DNA of 64,000 bases, from contig NZ_JACSCY010000004.1 of NCBI RefSeq assembly GCF_014333615.1, positions 124,001-188,000 of the forward strand, written 5' to 3'. Shown in pieces: positions 16,230 through 25,040 of this stretch (the stretch's first letter is position 1; each line of letters starts with the position of its first letter). The position numbers were made by a program, and so were the translations under genes. The notes beneath the pieces were generated by a model. It worked only from the letters and a program-made list of their open reading frames with translations. It was not told the DNA's origin and did no database searches. The DNA is from Hymenobacter citatus. GTDB taxonomy: Bacteria > Bacteroidota > Bacteroidia > Cytophagales > Hymenobacteraceae.

Positions 16230-18611
16230 ATGTCCGCTCCCGACCTTCCGAATCAAGAGAATTCTGCATCTGCCCCGCCTCGCCGCCGTTGGCCCAACCG
16301 CTTGTCGCGCTTTCTGTGGGCACTGTTTATCATTGGGGTAGGCGTGTTTCTGCTCTACCCTATCTTGGTGAGCACCAACTTTCTGTTTCTGTTTGGGAAG
16401 TCGCCGAGCTTGGAGGAGCTAGAGGACCCCAAAGTGGAGCAAGCCTCGGAGCTCTACTCGTCCGATGGCGTGCTGATGGGCACCTACTTCCGCGAAAACC
16501 GCTCGCCGGTGGCGTACAGCAAGATTTCGCCTTTGCTCATTAAAGCCCTGATTGCCACTGAGGACGTGCGTTTCTACGAGCACTCCGGCATTGATGCCAC
16601 CGCCCTGGCCCGCGCCGTGGCGGGTGTGCTTAGTGGCGATACGCGCAGCGGCGGCGGCTCTACCATTACGCAGCAGCTCGCCAAAAACCTCTACAAAACC
16701 CGTCGCGGTGAAACCCGCGGCGGACTGGGCCACATTCCGGGCGTGAGCACCATCATCAGCAAAACCAAGGAATGGCTGACGGCCGTGGAGCTGGAAAAGC
16801 GCTACACCAAAGAGGAGATCCTACGCATGTACCTCAATACGGTAGAGTATGGCTCCAATGCCTACGGAATTAAGGTAGCCGCTAAAACCTTCTTCAGCAC
16901 CTCCCCCGACAGCGTGGCCCCTCAGGAAGCGGCTATGTTGGTAGGTCTGCTCAACAACCCTACTGCCTTCAACCCCCGCTTTCACCCCGAGGCTGCTTTG
17001 AAACGCCGCAACTTGGTGCTCACGCGCATGGAGCAGGCAGGCTTTCTGCAACCCGCTGCCGCCGATTCCTTGCAAAAGCTGCCTATCGCGCTCCAGTATC
17101 ACGTAGAGCGTCACATCGATGGACCGCCTACCTACTTCCGGGGCGCCATCAGCCAGGCGCTGAACACATGGTGCGAGCAAAATGGCTACGACCTCTACCG
17201 CGACGGCCTGCGCGTGTACACCACCATCGACTCGCGCATGCAGGAGCACGCCGAGTACGCGGTGGAAAAGCACATGAAGAACCTGCAACGGCGGTTTGAT
17301 ACGTTCTGGCGGAACCGCAACCAGAATCCCTGGGTGAACGAGAAGGGCAAGGAGATTCCGGATTTCATCGAAACCCAGATGAAGCGCACCCAGCAGTACA
17401 AGATGCTGGCCGCTGAATTCAAGGGCCAACCCGCCCGCCTGGATTCGGCCCTGCACGCCAAGCGCCCCATGAAGGTATTCACCTGGAAAGGCGACAAAGA
17501 CACGACCCTACTGCTTTCCCCATTAGACTCGCTGGCCTACTATAAACACTTCTTGCAGGCAGGCATGATGACGATGGATCCCTTCACCGGCCAGATAAAG
17601 GCTTGGGTAGGCGGCCTCGACTACCGCTTCTTCCAGTACGACCACGTGAAGCAGGGCAAGCGCCAGGCGGGCTCTACGTTCAAGCCCTTCGTCTACCTCA
17701 CTGCTATTGACAACGGCTATACTCCCTGCGACCGAATCCGCGATGAGCGCGTAACCATCAAGTACGTGGAGGACGGCAAGCCCATGGAGTGGCAGCCCGA
17801 TAACGTAACGCGCTCTTATACAGGCACCAACATGACGCTGCGCCACGCTATGGCGCGCTCCGTAAATTCCGTGACGGCCCAGCTTACGGAACTGGTGGGC
17901 TGGGACAAAGTGGCCGAGTACGCACACAAGGTAGGTATCCGAAGCAAGTTATTGGGTGTGCCCAGCATCGGCCTGGGCTCGGGAGGCGATGTGAGCGTGT
18001 ATGAGATGGTGAATGCCTACAGCACCTTCGTGAACCAGGGCTTCCGCTCTGAGCCGCGCCTGATTACGCGCATCGAAGACCGCAACGGCAACGTCATTGC
18101 CCAGTTCGACCCGCGCCAGAAACGGGTTATCTCGGCCGAAACGGCCTGGCTGATGACCTACATGCTGCGCGGTGGCATGGAAGAGCCCGGCGGCACCTCG
18201 CAGGCGCTGTGGGACTATGAGCTTTGGAAAAATAACAACCAGATTGGCGGCAAAACCGGCACCACCTCCAACTATTCCGACGGCTGGTACATGGGCGTGA
18301 CCAAGGACCTCGTAACGGGCGTGTGGGTAGGCGGCGAGGACCGCAGCATCCACTTCCTCCACTCCGAGCAGGGTGAAGGCGGCCGCATGGCCCTGCCCAT
18401 CTTTGGCCTGTACATGGAGAAAGTCTACCAGGACAAGGAGTTGGACTACAAAATGGGTCCGTTTCCGAAGCCTACCGTCAAAATCAATAAGAAATACCAG
18501 TGCGTGACGGAAGCTCCCCGCCGCCAGCGCGAAGCCGTCGACTCGCTGCGGATTGATAACCTGCTGGATCAGATCAACTCCGGGCGGAGCAGTGTACCGG
18601 ATAGTTTATAA
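16230..18611 (+). CDS. mrcA: Penicillin-binding protein 1A, bifunctional transglycosylase/transpeptidase
   Basis: A 793-residue class A PBP that polymerises and cross-links peptidoglycan in the periplasm. After a Pro/Arg-rich cytoplasmic tail, one membrane anchor spans about residues 25-48. The GT51 domain has catalytic Glu in IATEDVRFYEHSGID (about residue 111) and the motif GGGSTITQQLAKNLY. The transpeptidase domain has GSTFKPF (Ser about 482), SVNS (about 543) and KTGTTSNYSDGW (about 673). Both activities look intact. The C-terminal 50 residues are basic and polar. It is followed by a long inverted repeat that also separates it from the convergent epimerase gene. Confidence 0.96.
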   Translation: MSAPDLPNQENSASAPPRRRWPNRLSRFLWALFIIGVGVFLLYPILVSTNFLFLFGKSPSLEELEDPKVEQASELYSSDGVLMGTYFRENRSPVAYSKISPLLIKALIATEDVRFYEHSGIDATALARAVAGVLSGDTRSGGGSTITQQLAKNLYKTRRGETRGGLGHIPGVSTIISKTKEWLTAVELEKRYTKEEILRMYLNTVEYGSNAYGIKVAAKTFFSTSPDSVAPQEAAMLVGLLNNPTAFNPRFHPEAALKRRNLVLTRMEQAGFLQPAAADSLQKLPIALQYHVERHIDGPPTYFRGAISQALNTWCEQNGYDLYRDGLRVYTTIDSRMQEHAEYAVEKHMKNLQRRFDTFWRNRNQNPWVNEKGKEIPDFIETQMKRTQQYKMLAAEFKGQPARLDSALHAKRPMKVFTWKGDKDTTLLLSPLDSLAYYKHFLQAGMMTMDPFTGQIKAWVGGLDYRFFQYDHVKQGKRQAGSTFKPFVYLTAIDNGYTPCDRIRDERVTIKYVEDGKPMEWQPDNVTRSYTGTNMTLRHAMARSVNSVTAQLTELVGWDKVAEYAHKVGIRSKLLGVPSIGLGSGGDVSVYEMVNAYSTFVNQGFRSEPRLITRIEDRNGNVIAQFDPRQKRVISAETAWLMTYMLRGGMEEPGGTSQALWDYELWKNNNQIGGKTGTTSNYSDGWYMGVTKDLVTGVWVGGEDRSIHFLHSEQGEGGRMALPIFGLYMEKVYQDKELDYKMGPFPKPTVKINKKYQCVTEAPRRQREAVDSLRIDNLLDQINSGRSSVPDSL

Positions 18612-18625
18612 GGCAGTTCGAGCTT

Positions 18626-18699
18626 GTCATTCCGAGCGGAGCGGGGAATCTGAATAATCCCTTAGGTTAACTCAGATTCCTCGCTCCGCTCGGAATGAC
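18626..18699. repeat. REP-like inverted repeat R1
   Basis: Imperfect inverted repeat with arms of about 28 bases starting GTCATTCCGAGCGGAGCG and ending with its complement. It lies between two convergent genes (3' ends at 18611 and 18702), so it may also stop transcription from both sides. Its core resembles the GTCATCCTGAGCG family at 40.5, 44.1, 47.3 and 51.1 kb. Confidence 0.8.
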
Positions 18700-18701
18700 A
18701 C

Positions 18702-19616
18702 TTACTCCTCCGGCTCGTAAATTTCCTCCAGCGCCTCCTGCAAATGCGGATATTCAAACCGAAAGCCGTGTTGCAGCACCTTATCAGCACTCACACGCTG
18801 GGAAGCGAGGACAATCTCGCTCATCTCGCCCATCAGCAGTTTCAGGCCAAAAGCAGGTACTTTGGGAAGAACTAGGGGGCGATGTAACACTTCAGCTAAG
18901 GTTTCGGTGAACTCGCGGTTGGTGACTGGGTGAGGGGCCACGCCGTTGTAAACCCCGCGCCACTCGTTTTCCTCCATGGCTTGGATGAACAGCCGGCACA
19001 GATCATCAATATGAATCCAGGACATATACTGCTTGCCTGAACCCAGCGGTGCGCCCGCGCCCAGCTTGGTAGGCTTGGCAATAGCGGGTAGGGCGCCCCC
19101 ATCGGCGCTGAGCACAATACCAATGCGAATAACCACCGTACGAATGCCCAGGGCCTGCACACGCTGGGCTGCTACTTCCCATTTACGGGCCACTTCAGCC
19201 AAAAAGTCGTCGGGGTCGGGGGGCGTATTTTCGTCTACCGTGTCGCTACCCTGGTCGCCGTAAATACCGATTGCCGAAGCTGACAGAAACGTCTGTACAC
19301 GGTGGTTGTCGCGGGCTAGCGTGCGGGCCAGTAGGTTGGTACCCTGCAAGCGGCTGTCGATAATCTCCTTCTTGCGCTCATCCGTCCATTTTCCGTCCGA
19401 CACGCTGGCACCAGCCAAGTTAATCACATAGTCAGCGTAGGGAACGGCATTTTCGTCGATATCGTCGTGGCGCGGGTCCCAGTGAAAGCGTCGGAATCGC
19501 TCGGCGTGGGCTTCGCGGCTAAGCAGCGCCACTTCATAGCCAGCATCAATCAGCATTTCGGCCAGCCGGGTGCCAATCAGGCCAGTGCCGCCCGAGATGA
19601 GTACTTTTCGCGACAT
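18702..19616 (-). CDS. TIGR01777-family NAD(P)-dependent epimerase (SulA/YfcH-like)
   Basis: A 304-residue short-chain dehydrogenase-type protein. The N-terminus has the dinucleotide-binding motif ISGGTGLIGTRLAEML. Further signatures are NLAGASVSDGKWTDERK, SASAIGIYGDQGSDTVDE, and the C-terminal DUF1731-type part (MGEMSEIVLASQRVSADKVLQHGFRFEYP). I use the ATG at 19616; the frame extends 14 codons further upstream without similarity. The physiological substrate of this family is not well established. Confidence 0.92.
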   Translation of the reverse strand: MSRKVLISGGTGLIGTRLAEMLIDAGYEVALLSREAHAERFRRFHWDPRHDDIDENAVPYADYVINLAGASVSDGKWTDERKKEIIDSRLQGTNLLARTLARDNHRVQTFLSASAIGIYGDQGSDTVDENTPPDPDDFLAEVARKWEVAAQRVQALGIRTVVIRIGIVLSADGGALPAIAKPTKLGAGAPLGSGKQYMSWIHIDDLCRLFIQAMEENEWRGVYNGVAPHPVTNREFTETLAEVLHRPLVLPKVPAFGLKLLMGEMSEIVLASQRVSADKVLQHGFRFEYPHLQEALEEIYEPEE

Positions 19617-19663
19617 GCAGAAGGGAATTGCAGAGTGTAAGGAAAGGTCGTGATACAAACAAA

Positions 19664-19702
19664 CGGCTGTCGGGCAGCAGAGTTGTAGCCCCCCGACAGC
19701 CG
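19664..19702 (-). terminator. Terminator after folE
   Basis: Stem CGGCTGTCGGG (19664-19674) pairs with CCCGACAGCCG (19692-19702). On the minus strand it is followed by TTTGTTTGT. It lies 42 bases after the folE stop codon. Confidence 0.8.
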
Positions 19703-19744
19703 CAAGCTAATCCATAGGCTGTAATTGGCAACGATGATGCCGGC

Positions 19745-20422
19745 TTACTTGCCAATCAGCCGCAGAAACTCCTGCCGTAGTTGGGCATCCTGGCCAAAGG
19801 CGCCGCCGTACTCGGCCGTGAGTGTGCCGCTGCTAGTGTCGTTCACACCCCGGCTCATCACGCACAGGTGGTCGGCCTCAATGAGTACGGCCACATCCTC
19901 GGTGTGAAGGGCGTTTTTTAGTTCCTCAGCAATCTGGCGCGTCAGGCGTTCCTGCACCTGTGGGCGGCGGGCATAGTACTGCACCACTCGATTGAGCTTG
20001 GATAGCCCTACCACGTGCTCGCCGGGTAGGTAGGCCACGTGGGCTTTGCCAATGATGGGCACAAAATGGTGCTCGCAGCAAGAAAAAACCGTGATGTCGC
20101 GTTCTACCAGCATCTGCTGATAAGTGTAGCGGTTCTCAAACAAGCGTACCTCCGGCCGGTGTTCGGGATTCAGCCCCCGAAACCACTCCTGCACGTACAT
20201 TTTGGCTACACGGTGCGGCGTGCCTTTCAGGCTATCGTCGGTGAGGTCGAGGCCCAGCAGGTGCATGATTTCGCGGAAATGACCGGCAATAGCGTCAATT
20301 TTTGTTTCGTCGGTCAGCGCAAAGGCATCGTCGCGTAGGGGGGTGCGTAGCTCGGGTGCCAAGTGGGTATCGGGGCCAGCGGAGTGGGACGAAACCGGCT
20401 CCGTCGGGTTAAAGTTGTCCAT
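19745..20422 (-). CDS. folE: GTP cyclohydrolase I
   Basis: A 225-residue enzyme converting GTP to 7,8-dihydroneopterin triphosphate, the entry to folate and other pterins. The zinc and catalytic residues are visible: FSCCEHHFVPIIGKAHVAYLPG and EADHLCVMSRG. The N-terminal 40 residues are a polar extension. The start overlaps the end of queD by 14 bases, so the two pterin genes are one transcription unit; a hairpin terminator follows folE. Another pterin gene, folB, lies separately at 44298. Confidence 0.97.
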   Translation of the reverse strand: MDNFNPTEPVSSHSAGPDTHLAPELRTPLRDDAFALTDETKIDAIAGHFREIMHLLGLDLTDDSLKGTPHRVAKMYVQEWFRGLNPEHRPEVRLFENRYTYQQMLVERDITVFSCCEHHFVPIIGKAHVAYLPGEHVVGLSKLNRVVQYYARRPQVQERLTRQIAEELKNALHTEDVAVLIEADHLCVMSRGVNDTSSGTLTAEYGGAFGQDAQLRQEFLRLIGK

Positions 20423-20822
20423 GATATTCTACAAAGTTGCGGTCGGTTTCGTAGAGCGTTACCGACAGGTGCAGGTCGGCGGCAAGGTGCGGGCGCAGCC
20501 GATTCCAGATAACGACGGCAATGTTTTCGGCCGTAGGATTGAGGTGGCTAAAATCGGCCACATCCAGGTTAAGGTTTCGATGGTCAAAGATACCCAGAAT
20601 CTCGCGTTTCAATAGCTGGCTCAGGTCCTTCATATCATATACATACCCGGTTTCGGGATCTACTGCACCGCGCAGGCGCACGGTAAGCTCGTAGTTGTGC
20701 CCATGGTAATTCGGGTTGCTGCACGCACCAAAGACCTGCTGGTTTTGCTCGTCGCTCCAGGCAGAATTATATAAGCGGTGTGCAGCGTTGAAATGTTCTG
20801 TGCGGCAGACGGTGACTTGCAT
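20409..20822 (-). CDS. queD: 6-carboxytetrahydropterin synthase / 6-pyruvoyltetrahydropterin synthase family
   Basis: A 137-residue protein of the PTPS/QueD family. Zinc ligands are in FNAAHRL and HGHNYEL, and the catalytic cysteine is in FGACSNPN. It acts on dihydroneopterin triphosphate, the product of the FolE enzyme encoded directly downstream. In most bacteria the role is the second step of queuosine synthesis; a tetrahydrobiopterin-type role cannot be excluded from sequence alone. Confidence 0.92.
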   Translation of the reverse strand: MQVTVCRTEHFNAAHRLYNSAWSDEQNQQVFGACSNPNYHGHNYELTVRLRGAVDPETGYVYDMKDLSQLLKREILGIFDHRNLNLDVADFSHLNPTAENIAVVIWNRLRPHLAADLHLSVTLYETDRNFVEYHGQL

Positions 20823-21106
20823 AGGACAGGTAAAACCGGTAGGGGTAGTAGAAGTTTCAGCTCTTTAGCCTAACAGCAGAAAGATAGATAGCCAACGAAA
20901 AGTGATGATGTGAGTAAGAGCGAAGGGTTTTTGGCAGTTAAATAATATGCCGTAGTATTTATTGAACAAAATTTGATAATCCCTGAAAAAATCAATTGTG
21001 GCGTAGCATTTGTAGTAGCGCAAGAGGGTAGATTTGGCGAGGTAGAATAGCTGATGACCACATTTATAAGACTGTAACCCCTTCCTTTCAACATACTTTG
21101 GCGCAT
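20823..21106. other. AT-rich intergenic region between divergent queD and the 21107 gene
   Basis: 284 bases of AT-rich sequence that must hold both promoters. I see no gene: minus-strand frames here have no recognisable similarity and one runs into the 21107 gene. Confidence 0.5.
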
Positions 21107-21814
21107 ATGAAACGAAGCCTACTCCTCTCTTTTTTACTATTGGCGTTGACCGTTGTAGGATATGCTCAACGCTCACCCGTAGATGAAACCGAAATGGCTG
21201 TGAAGGGCATTCCCCGCAAAGGCCAACGCGTAACGGTGCAGTTGGACAACAAGCGGGTAGAAGATGCCTGGGCCAAACAATTAAACGAAAAGTTTGGTAG
21301 CAAGCTGAAAAACGATAAAGGTATTTACACGCTCGACGGCGTAGTAATTGAGGAAATATCCAAAACGCCTATTCGCGTAATCAGCAAAGTAGACGCCGCG
21401 CCTACCGGTACCGCCGTGTGGTGGTCTATCGACCTGGGCAACGCCTACCTAAGCAAAGAGTCGACCCCGGCACAGTGGAAAGCCTCGGAGGACTACCTGA
21501 AGACATTTGCCCGCATGCTCTACCGCCAGGATTTGGCCGTGCAGGTGCAAGAAGCCGAAAGAGCTTTATTGGCTTCGCAAAACAACCACAGCGCGGTAAT
21601 TTCCAAGCAGGATAACATCAAGAAAGACATCGAAAAGAACAAGGCGAAGAAAATAGAGATTCAGCAGCAGCTGGCGCAAAACGCCGCCGAACTGCTTAAT
21701 CTCAACAACCAGGTAGACATTAACCTGAAAGAGCAAGAAGCTGCTCGCGCCGATATTGTGAATATGCGCGTGGCCTTGGAGGCAGTGAAAGACCGCATGA
21801 ACAAGCTTGAGTAA
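21107..21814 (+). CDS. Secreted coiled-coil protein, unknown function
   Basis: A 235-residue protein with a signal peptide (MKRSLLLSFLLLALTVVGYAQ, cleavage after A-Q). The mature N-terminal half is a small mixed domain (AVKGIPRKGQRVTVQLDNKRVEDAW, then TAVWWSIDLGNAYLS). The C-terminal 100 residues, rich in Gln, Glu, Lys and Ala, are a long coiled coil. It is probably periplasmic. I use the ATG at 21107; a TTG three codons upstream is less likely. A strong terminator follows. Confidence 0.78.
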   Translation: MKRSLLLSFLLLALTVVGYAQRSPVDETEMAVKGIPRKGQRVTVQLDNKRVEDAWAKQLNEKFGSKLKNDKGIYTLDGVVIEEISKTPIRVISKVDAAPTGTAVWWSIDLGNAYLSKESTPAQWKASEDYLKTFARMLYRQDLAVQVQEAERALLASQNNHSAVISKQDNIKKDIEKNKAKKIEIQQQLAQNAAELLNLNNQVDINLKEQEAARADIVNMRVALEAVKDRMNKLE

Positions 21815-21841
21815 GTTAGTGTAACAGCACTAAATAGAGAA

Positions 21842-21869
21842 CCCCGCCTAGCAAGGCGGGGTTTTTTTT
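21842..21869 (+). terminator. Rho-independent terminator
   Basis: Stem CCCCGCC-TAGCAA-GGCGGGG followed by eight T residues, 28 bases after the stop of the 21107 gene. Confidence 0.92.
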
Positions 21870-21893
21870 GTTGCCTTCGTAAGCGCCATATGC

Positions 21894-22499
21894 TCAATGC
21901 GTAGCTTCCTGCACCTGTTGTTGCGCAACTTGTTCATCCTTCCACCCCGCTACGCGCACACTTCCGGCAGTGGTGCCCGTTTGTCGGAACCACTGCTCCA
22001 GCATCGGCCGCACATGGGGGTAGTCTCGCTGGACTGCCGCCCACGTGGTAGCGCCGGGTAGGATGCGTAGACTTGGGCGTGCAGGCACTGCCAGGAGTAA
22101 CTGCCGGGGTGTACCAGCCTCATCGAGCCGCAACAGCGCTATAGGCAGAATCTCCAGCACGGTGCCGGCCGGCTGACTTTCGGCCAGGATAAGCGCAGCG
22201 AGGGGCTGGCCTTGGGGGTAGCGTTTGGTAGGAATAGTATGAGTACCGGGCACAAAAGCCAGATTGCCGGGGTAGGGCAGAAACTCCACTACGCGGTCGG
22301 TGCCGGCGCGCTGTACGCGGCGGAAGGTGCGCGTAGCAGGGTCATACTGCTGTATATGGTTGGTGCCAGCCGGAATTTCTACCACCGCCTGCAACAGATG
22401 GTGTTCAGTGGAGAAAGTTGGGAGGTCGGCGTAATCGGTGCGGCAACTGCATAGTAGACTCAGTGCGCCCAAAAAGAAGAAAAGAACGGGTACGCGCAT
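21894..22499 (-). CDS. Inorganic pyrophosphatase-like lipoprotein, probable pseudoenzyme
   Basis: A 201-residue lipoprotein (signal MRVPVLFFFLGALSLLCSC) whose mature part follows the family I soluble pyrophosphatase fold: QAVVEIPAGTN, DRVVEFLPYPGN, PLAALILAESQPAGTVLEILPIALL, DEAGTPRQLLLAVP, VAGWKDEQVA. Compared with E. coli Ppa, Glu20, Arg43, Tyr51 and the Asp97-Glu98 pair appear kept. Lys29, Glu31, Tyr55, the three metal aspartates Asp65/67/70 (here Gln, Gln, Ala in QGQPLA), Asp102, Lys104 and Tyr141-Lys142 appear replaced. Bacteroidota often encode pyrophosphatase-like lipoproteins, but loss of the metal site argues against hydrolysis here. The alignment was made by eye. Confidence 0.8.
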   Translation of the reverse strand: MRVPVLFFFLGALSLLCSCRTDYADLPTFSTEHHLLQAVVEIPAGTNHIQQYDPATRTFRRVQRAGTDRVVEFLPYPGNLAFVPGTHTIPTKRYPQGQPLAALILAESQPAGTVLEILPIALLRLDEAGTPRQLLLAVPARPSLRILPGATTWAAVQRDYPHVRPMLEQWFRQTGTTAGSVRVAGWKDEQVAQQQVQEATH

Positions 22500-22656
22500 A
22501 GACAAAGGGTAGGAAATAGCGGTTAGCCATCAAGCTAATGAACTAGGTCAAGTTTACGGAATACTACTCAACTGCAGTCCCCCAACCTTTCCCTACCAGT
22601 CGCGTTTGCATAAGCACTTTCCACCTGCTGCTCTGGCAGCGTAACACCTACAACCC

Positions 22657-23079
22657 ATGTCTTTTCATAAAGAGCCCAAAAACGATACCCAGCACCAAAA
22701 CCATTTGGATGGCACTACCAAAGTCCTGAACTCTGATTTGCAGGAAGAAGCTAACCGTGCCGGCTTGGATAACACCTTGCAAAACTGGATTCAGGACATT
22801 AAGGACGCTGACAATCCCGAGTTTCATCAGATTGTGACTGATTTGCAGGATCTGAAAGCGCACTTCGGCTCCGGCACGCTCGATAAGAGCACCATCAAGC
22901 GCCTGCTCAACCGGTTGGGCGAAAATACGGTGAAGGCAGCTGTATTCGCCGAAAACCCGAATACGGCCGAGCGCGTGACAAAACTAGGCGAAGCACTGCT
23001 AGCAGCTAGTAAGCAGGTGCAGAGCAATGAAAATACGCCCGCGCAAGACCTGGCAGAGGATTCTGCTACCAACAAATAG
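22657..23079 (+). CDS. Small soluble helical protein, unknown function
   Basis: A 140-residue, highly charged protein without signal peptide or membrane segment. The middle (residues 35-120) looks mainly helical: LDNTLQNWIQDIKDADNPEFHQIVTDLQDLKAHFGSGTLDKSTIKRLLNRLGENTVKAAVF. The ends are polar and probably disordered. Codon use is normal for the region, and it has a terminator of its own. No family recognised. Confidence 0.75.
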   Translation: MSFHKEPKNDTQHQNHLDGTTKVLNSDLQEEANRAGLDNTLQNWIQDIKDADNPEFHQIVTDLQDLKAHFGSGTLDKSTIKRLLNRLGENTVKAAVFAENPNTAERVTKLGEALLAASKQVQSNENTPAQDLAEDSATNK

Positions 23080-23095
23080 TTAGCGCAACCCCACT

Positions 23096-23129
23096 AAAAA
23101 AGCCTACCCCGCAAAGGGTAGGCTTTTTT
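23096..23129. terminator. Bidirectional terminator between convergent genes
   Basis: Perfect 14-bp inverted repeat AAAAAAGCCTACCC / GGGTAGGCTTTTTT with a 6-base loop, between the 22657 gene (+) and rplS (-). The stem includes the GGGTAGG motif that is frequent in this genome. Confidence 0.92.
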
Positions 23130-23151
23130 ATGGATGCTATACAAGCACACC

Positions 23152-23511
23152 TTATTTCATGCGACGCTCCTTGATACGAGCAGCTTTGCCCGACAGGCCA
23201 CGCAGGTAGAACAGACGAGCACGACGTACTTTACCACGACGGATCAGTTCAATTTTCTCGATGTTGGGCGACAACAGTGGGAAAATACGCTCGGTACCGA
23301 TTTGGTTCGAGATTTTACGCACCGTGAACGTCTCGCCGTTCGAGCTGGCGTTCTTGCGCTGAATTACTACGCCCTGGAACTGCTGAACGCGTTCCTTGTT
23401 GCCCTCGCGGATTTTCACGTGGACGTTGATGGTGTCGCCGGCGGCGAAAACGGGGAAGCTGGCGCGGCGCTCCTGGGATTCCTGCTGGATAAAATCGAGT
23501 AGTACGCTCAT
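23152..23511 (-). CDS. rplS: 50S ribosomal protein L19
   Basis: A 119-residue L19: [36 protein letters not shown] and the C-terminal [27 protein letters not shown] use the ATG at 23511 ([10 protein letters not shown]); upstream extension gives MIFFSV, which is not part of L19. It is the last gene of the conserved order rpsP-rimM-trmD-rplS, although 224 bases of non-coding sequence separate it from trmD. Confidence 0.97.
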   Translation of the reverse strand: MSVLLDFIQQESQERRASFPVFAAGDTINVHVKIREGNKERVQQFQGVVIQRKNASSNGETFTVRKISNQIGTERIFPLLSPNIEKIELIRRGKVRRARLFYLRGLSGKAARIKERRMK

Positions 23512-23579
23512 GACTGAAAAAAAAATCAAATGGACGGCGCCGCCGTCCGGCTAGGTTTCGGGTAAAGAGGCGCAAATAT

Positions 23580-23735
23580 AGCCCTCTGTTTTGAAGATTG
23601 CAAGTCTGGAAGATAAATGACTGAATTGTTAAATGGTTGAATGGCTGAGTGATTGGCTGTTTTGCCATTCAATAGGCAAACCAACAACTCGCCTTTTCGC
23701 TAGGTAGCTATTCAATCGTTTCACAATTGGGCCAT
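23580..23735. repeat. AT-rich intergenic segment with imperfect inverted flanks
   Basis: Between rplS and trmD. The left side (GAATTGTTAAATGGTTGAAT) and the right side (ATTCAATCGTTTCACAATTG) are imperfect inverted copies. Composition differs from the adjacent genes. It resembles the tandem-flank elements at 33.8, 44.3 and 51.0 kb in style but lacks their GTCATCCTGAG core. Confidence 0.4.
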
Positions 23736-24410
23736 TTAATTCAATAAATCGGGCCGGCGTTGCTGGGTGCGGGCCAGTGCTTGTTCGTGCCGCCACTCTT
23801 CCACGCGTGGGGTGTTGCCGGAAAGCAAGATATCCGGCACAGAATGCCCGCGCCACTCTGCCGGCCGGGTGTATACGGGTGGTGCCAGCAGGTTGTCTTG
23901 GAACGAGTCGCTGAGAGCCGATTCTTCGTTACCGAGCACGCCCGGTAGCAGACGCACCACGGCGTCTACCAGTACTGCTGCTCCTAGCTCACCGCCACTC
24001 AACACATAGTCGCCAATGCTGACCTCGTGGGTGATGTACGCCTGCCGGATGCGCTCGTCAACGCCCTTGTAGTGGCCGCAGAGTAGCAACAAATTCTCAC
24101 CCAACGACAAACGATTCACCAACGGTTGGCGTAGGGTTTCGCCATCGGGCGTGAGGTAGATGATAGCATCGTAGGAACGTTGGGCCATCAACTCATCAAA
24201 GCACGCCGCAATGGGCTCCACGCGTAGCACCATGCCTGCACCGCCGCCAAACACATAGTCGTCGATCTGGCCGTGCTTGTTGATGGCATAGCGCCGCAAA
24301 TCGTGCACGTGCAACTCTGCCAATCCTTTCTCCTGGGCCCGCTTCACGATGGAATAAGCAAAAGGACTCGTCAGTAACTCAGGCTGGCAGGTGACAATAT
24401 CGATACGCAT
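23736..24410 (-). CDS. trmD: tRNA (guanine(37)-N(1))-methyltransferase
   Basis: A 224-residue SPOUT-class enzyme that methylates G37 next to the anticodon and prevents frameshifting. Knotted-fold signatures are [29 protein letters not shown] and [25 protein letters not shown]; the C-terminal domain has [19 protein letters not shown]. The start [13 protein letters not shown] is standard. Part of the ribosomal operon with rimM and rpsP upstream. Confidence 0.97.
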   Translation of the reverse strand: MRIDIVTCQPELLTSPFAYSIVKRAQEKGLAELHVHDLRRYAINKHGQIDDYVFGGGAGMVLRVEPIAACFDELMAQRSYDAIIYLTPDGETLRQPLVNRLSLGENLLLLCGHYKGVDERIRQAYITHEVSIGDYVLSGGELGAAVLVDAVVRLLPGVLGNEESALSDSFQDNLLAPPVYTRPAEWRGHSVPDILLSGNTPRVEEWRHEQALARTQQRRPDLLN

Positions 24411-24420
24411 GATGAATGAG

Positions 24421-24480
24421 TTGGCGGTTAGTTGTTGACTTCCGCTTTAGTAGAAAGCCAACAGCCATCAGCTAAACTGA
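24421..24480. repeat. Short imperfect inverted repeat between rimM and trmD
   Basis: GTTGGCGGTTAGTTGTTGAC on the left and GCCAACAGCCATCAGCTAAAC on the right are imperfect inverted copies. The AGCTGATGGCTGTTGGC motif recurs at 42945-43090. Confidence 0.45.
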
Positions 24481-24481
24481 G

Positions 24482-25021
24482 CTAAGAGCCTAGGTAAATA
24501 TCGAGCAGGCCTTCGGGTAAGGTTACGTAGAGCTTCTTGGCGGCTTGATCGGCGCGGGAGATGAGCTCATCGGCCACCGGAATAAGCACCTCCTGCTCTT
24601 TGTAGCGCATACCCATGACATCCTGTTGGGGAAGCTCGTAAAAGGCCTCCACAATGCCCAGTTCGCCCAGGTTTTCGTCTACTACGGTGTAGCCAATCAC
24701 ATCGTGGAAGTAGAACTGGTCTTCTTCCAGCTGAGGCAAATCGGCCAGTGGGCGGTAGAGCACGGCATTGCGGAGCGGCTCGGCGTCTTCTACCCGCTCA
24801 ATGCCCTTCAGCTTCAGCAACACCCGATCGGCTGTTTGGGGCTGCACGCGCTCTACGGTGTATTCCTGGGGCTGGTTGGGGGTAGCGGGTAGGGCCAGCC
24901 ACACCGCTTTCAGCTTGCGGTAGTCGTTCACGTTGTCTACGTCCAGAAACGCCACCACCATACCGCGTAGGCCGTGGGGTTTCACCACCGTGCCCAGCTG
25001 ATAATATTCGTCGAGATTCAT
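24482..25021 (-). CDS. rimM: Ribosome maturation factor RimM
   Basis: A 179-residue two-domain protein needed for 30S maturation around S19. N-terminal RimM domain: YYQLGTVVKPHGLRGMVVAFLDV and LKLKGIERVEDAEPLRNAVLY; C-terminal PRC-barrel: YFHDVIGYTVVDENLGELGIVEAFYELPQQDVMGMRY and IPVADELISRADQAAKKLYVTLPEGLLDIY. Located between rpsP and trmD as in most bacteria. Confidence 0.97.
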   Translation of the reverse strand: MNLDEYYQLGTVVKPHGLRGMVVAFLDVDNVNDYRKLKAVWLALPATPNQPQEYTVERVQPQTADRVLLKLKGIERVEDAEPLRNAVLYRPLADLPQLEEDQFYFHDVIGYTVVDENLGELGIVEAFYELPQQDVMGMRYKEQEVLIPVADELISRADQAAKKLYVTLPEGLLDIYLGS

Positions 25022-25040
25022 AAGAGAAAGGGCTAAACGT

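Noticed and set aside
18626-18699. Long inverted repeats considered as terminal repeats of insertion sequences
   Set aside because: No transposase frame lies between or beside the arms in any copy (R1 to R10), and the loops are only about 10-50 bases.
20865-21176. 103-codon minus-strand frame between queD and the 21107 gene
   Set aside because: It overlaps the signal-peptide region of the 21107 gene and lacks any protein-like signature.
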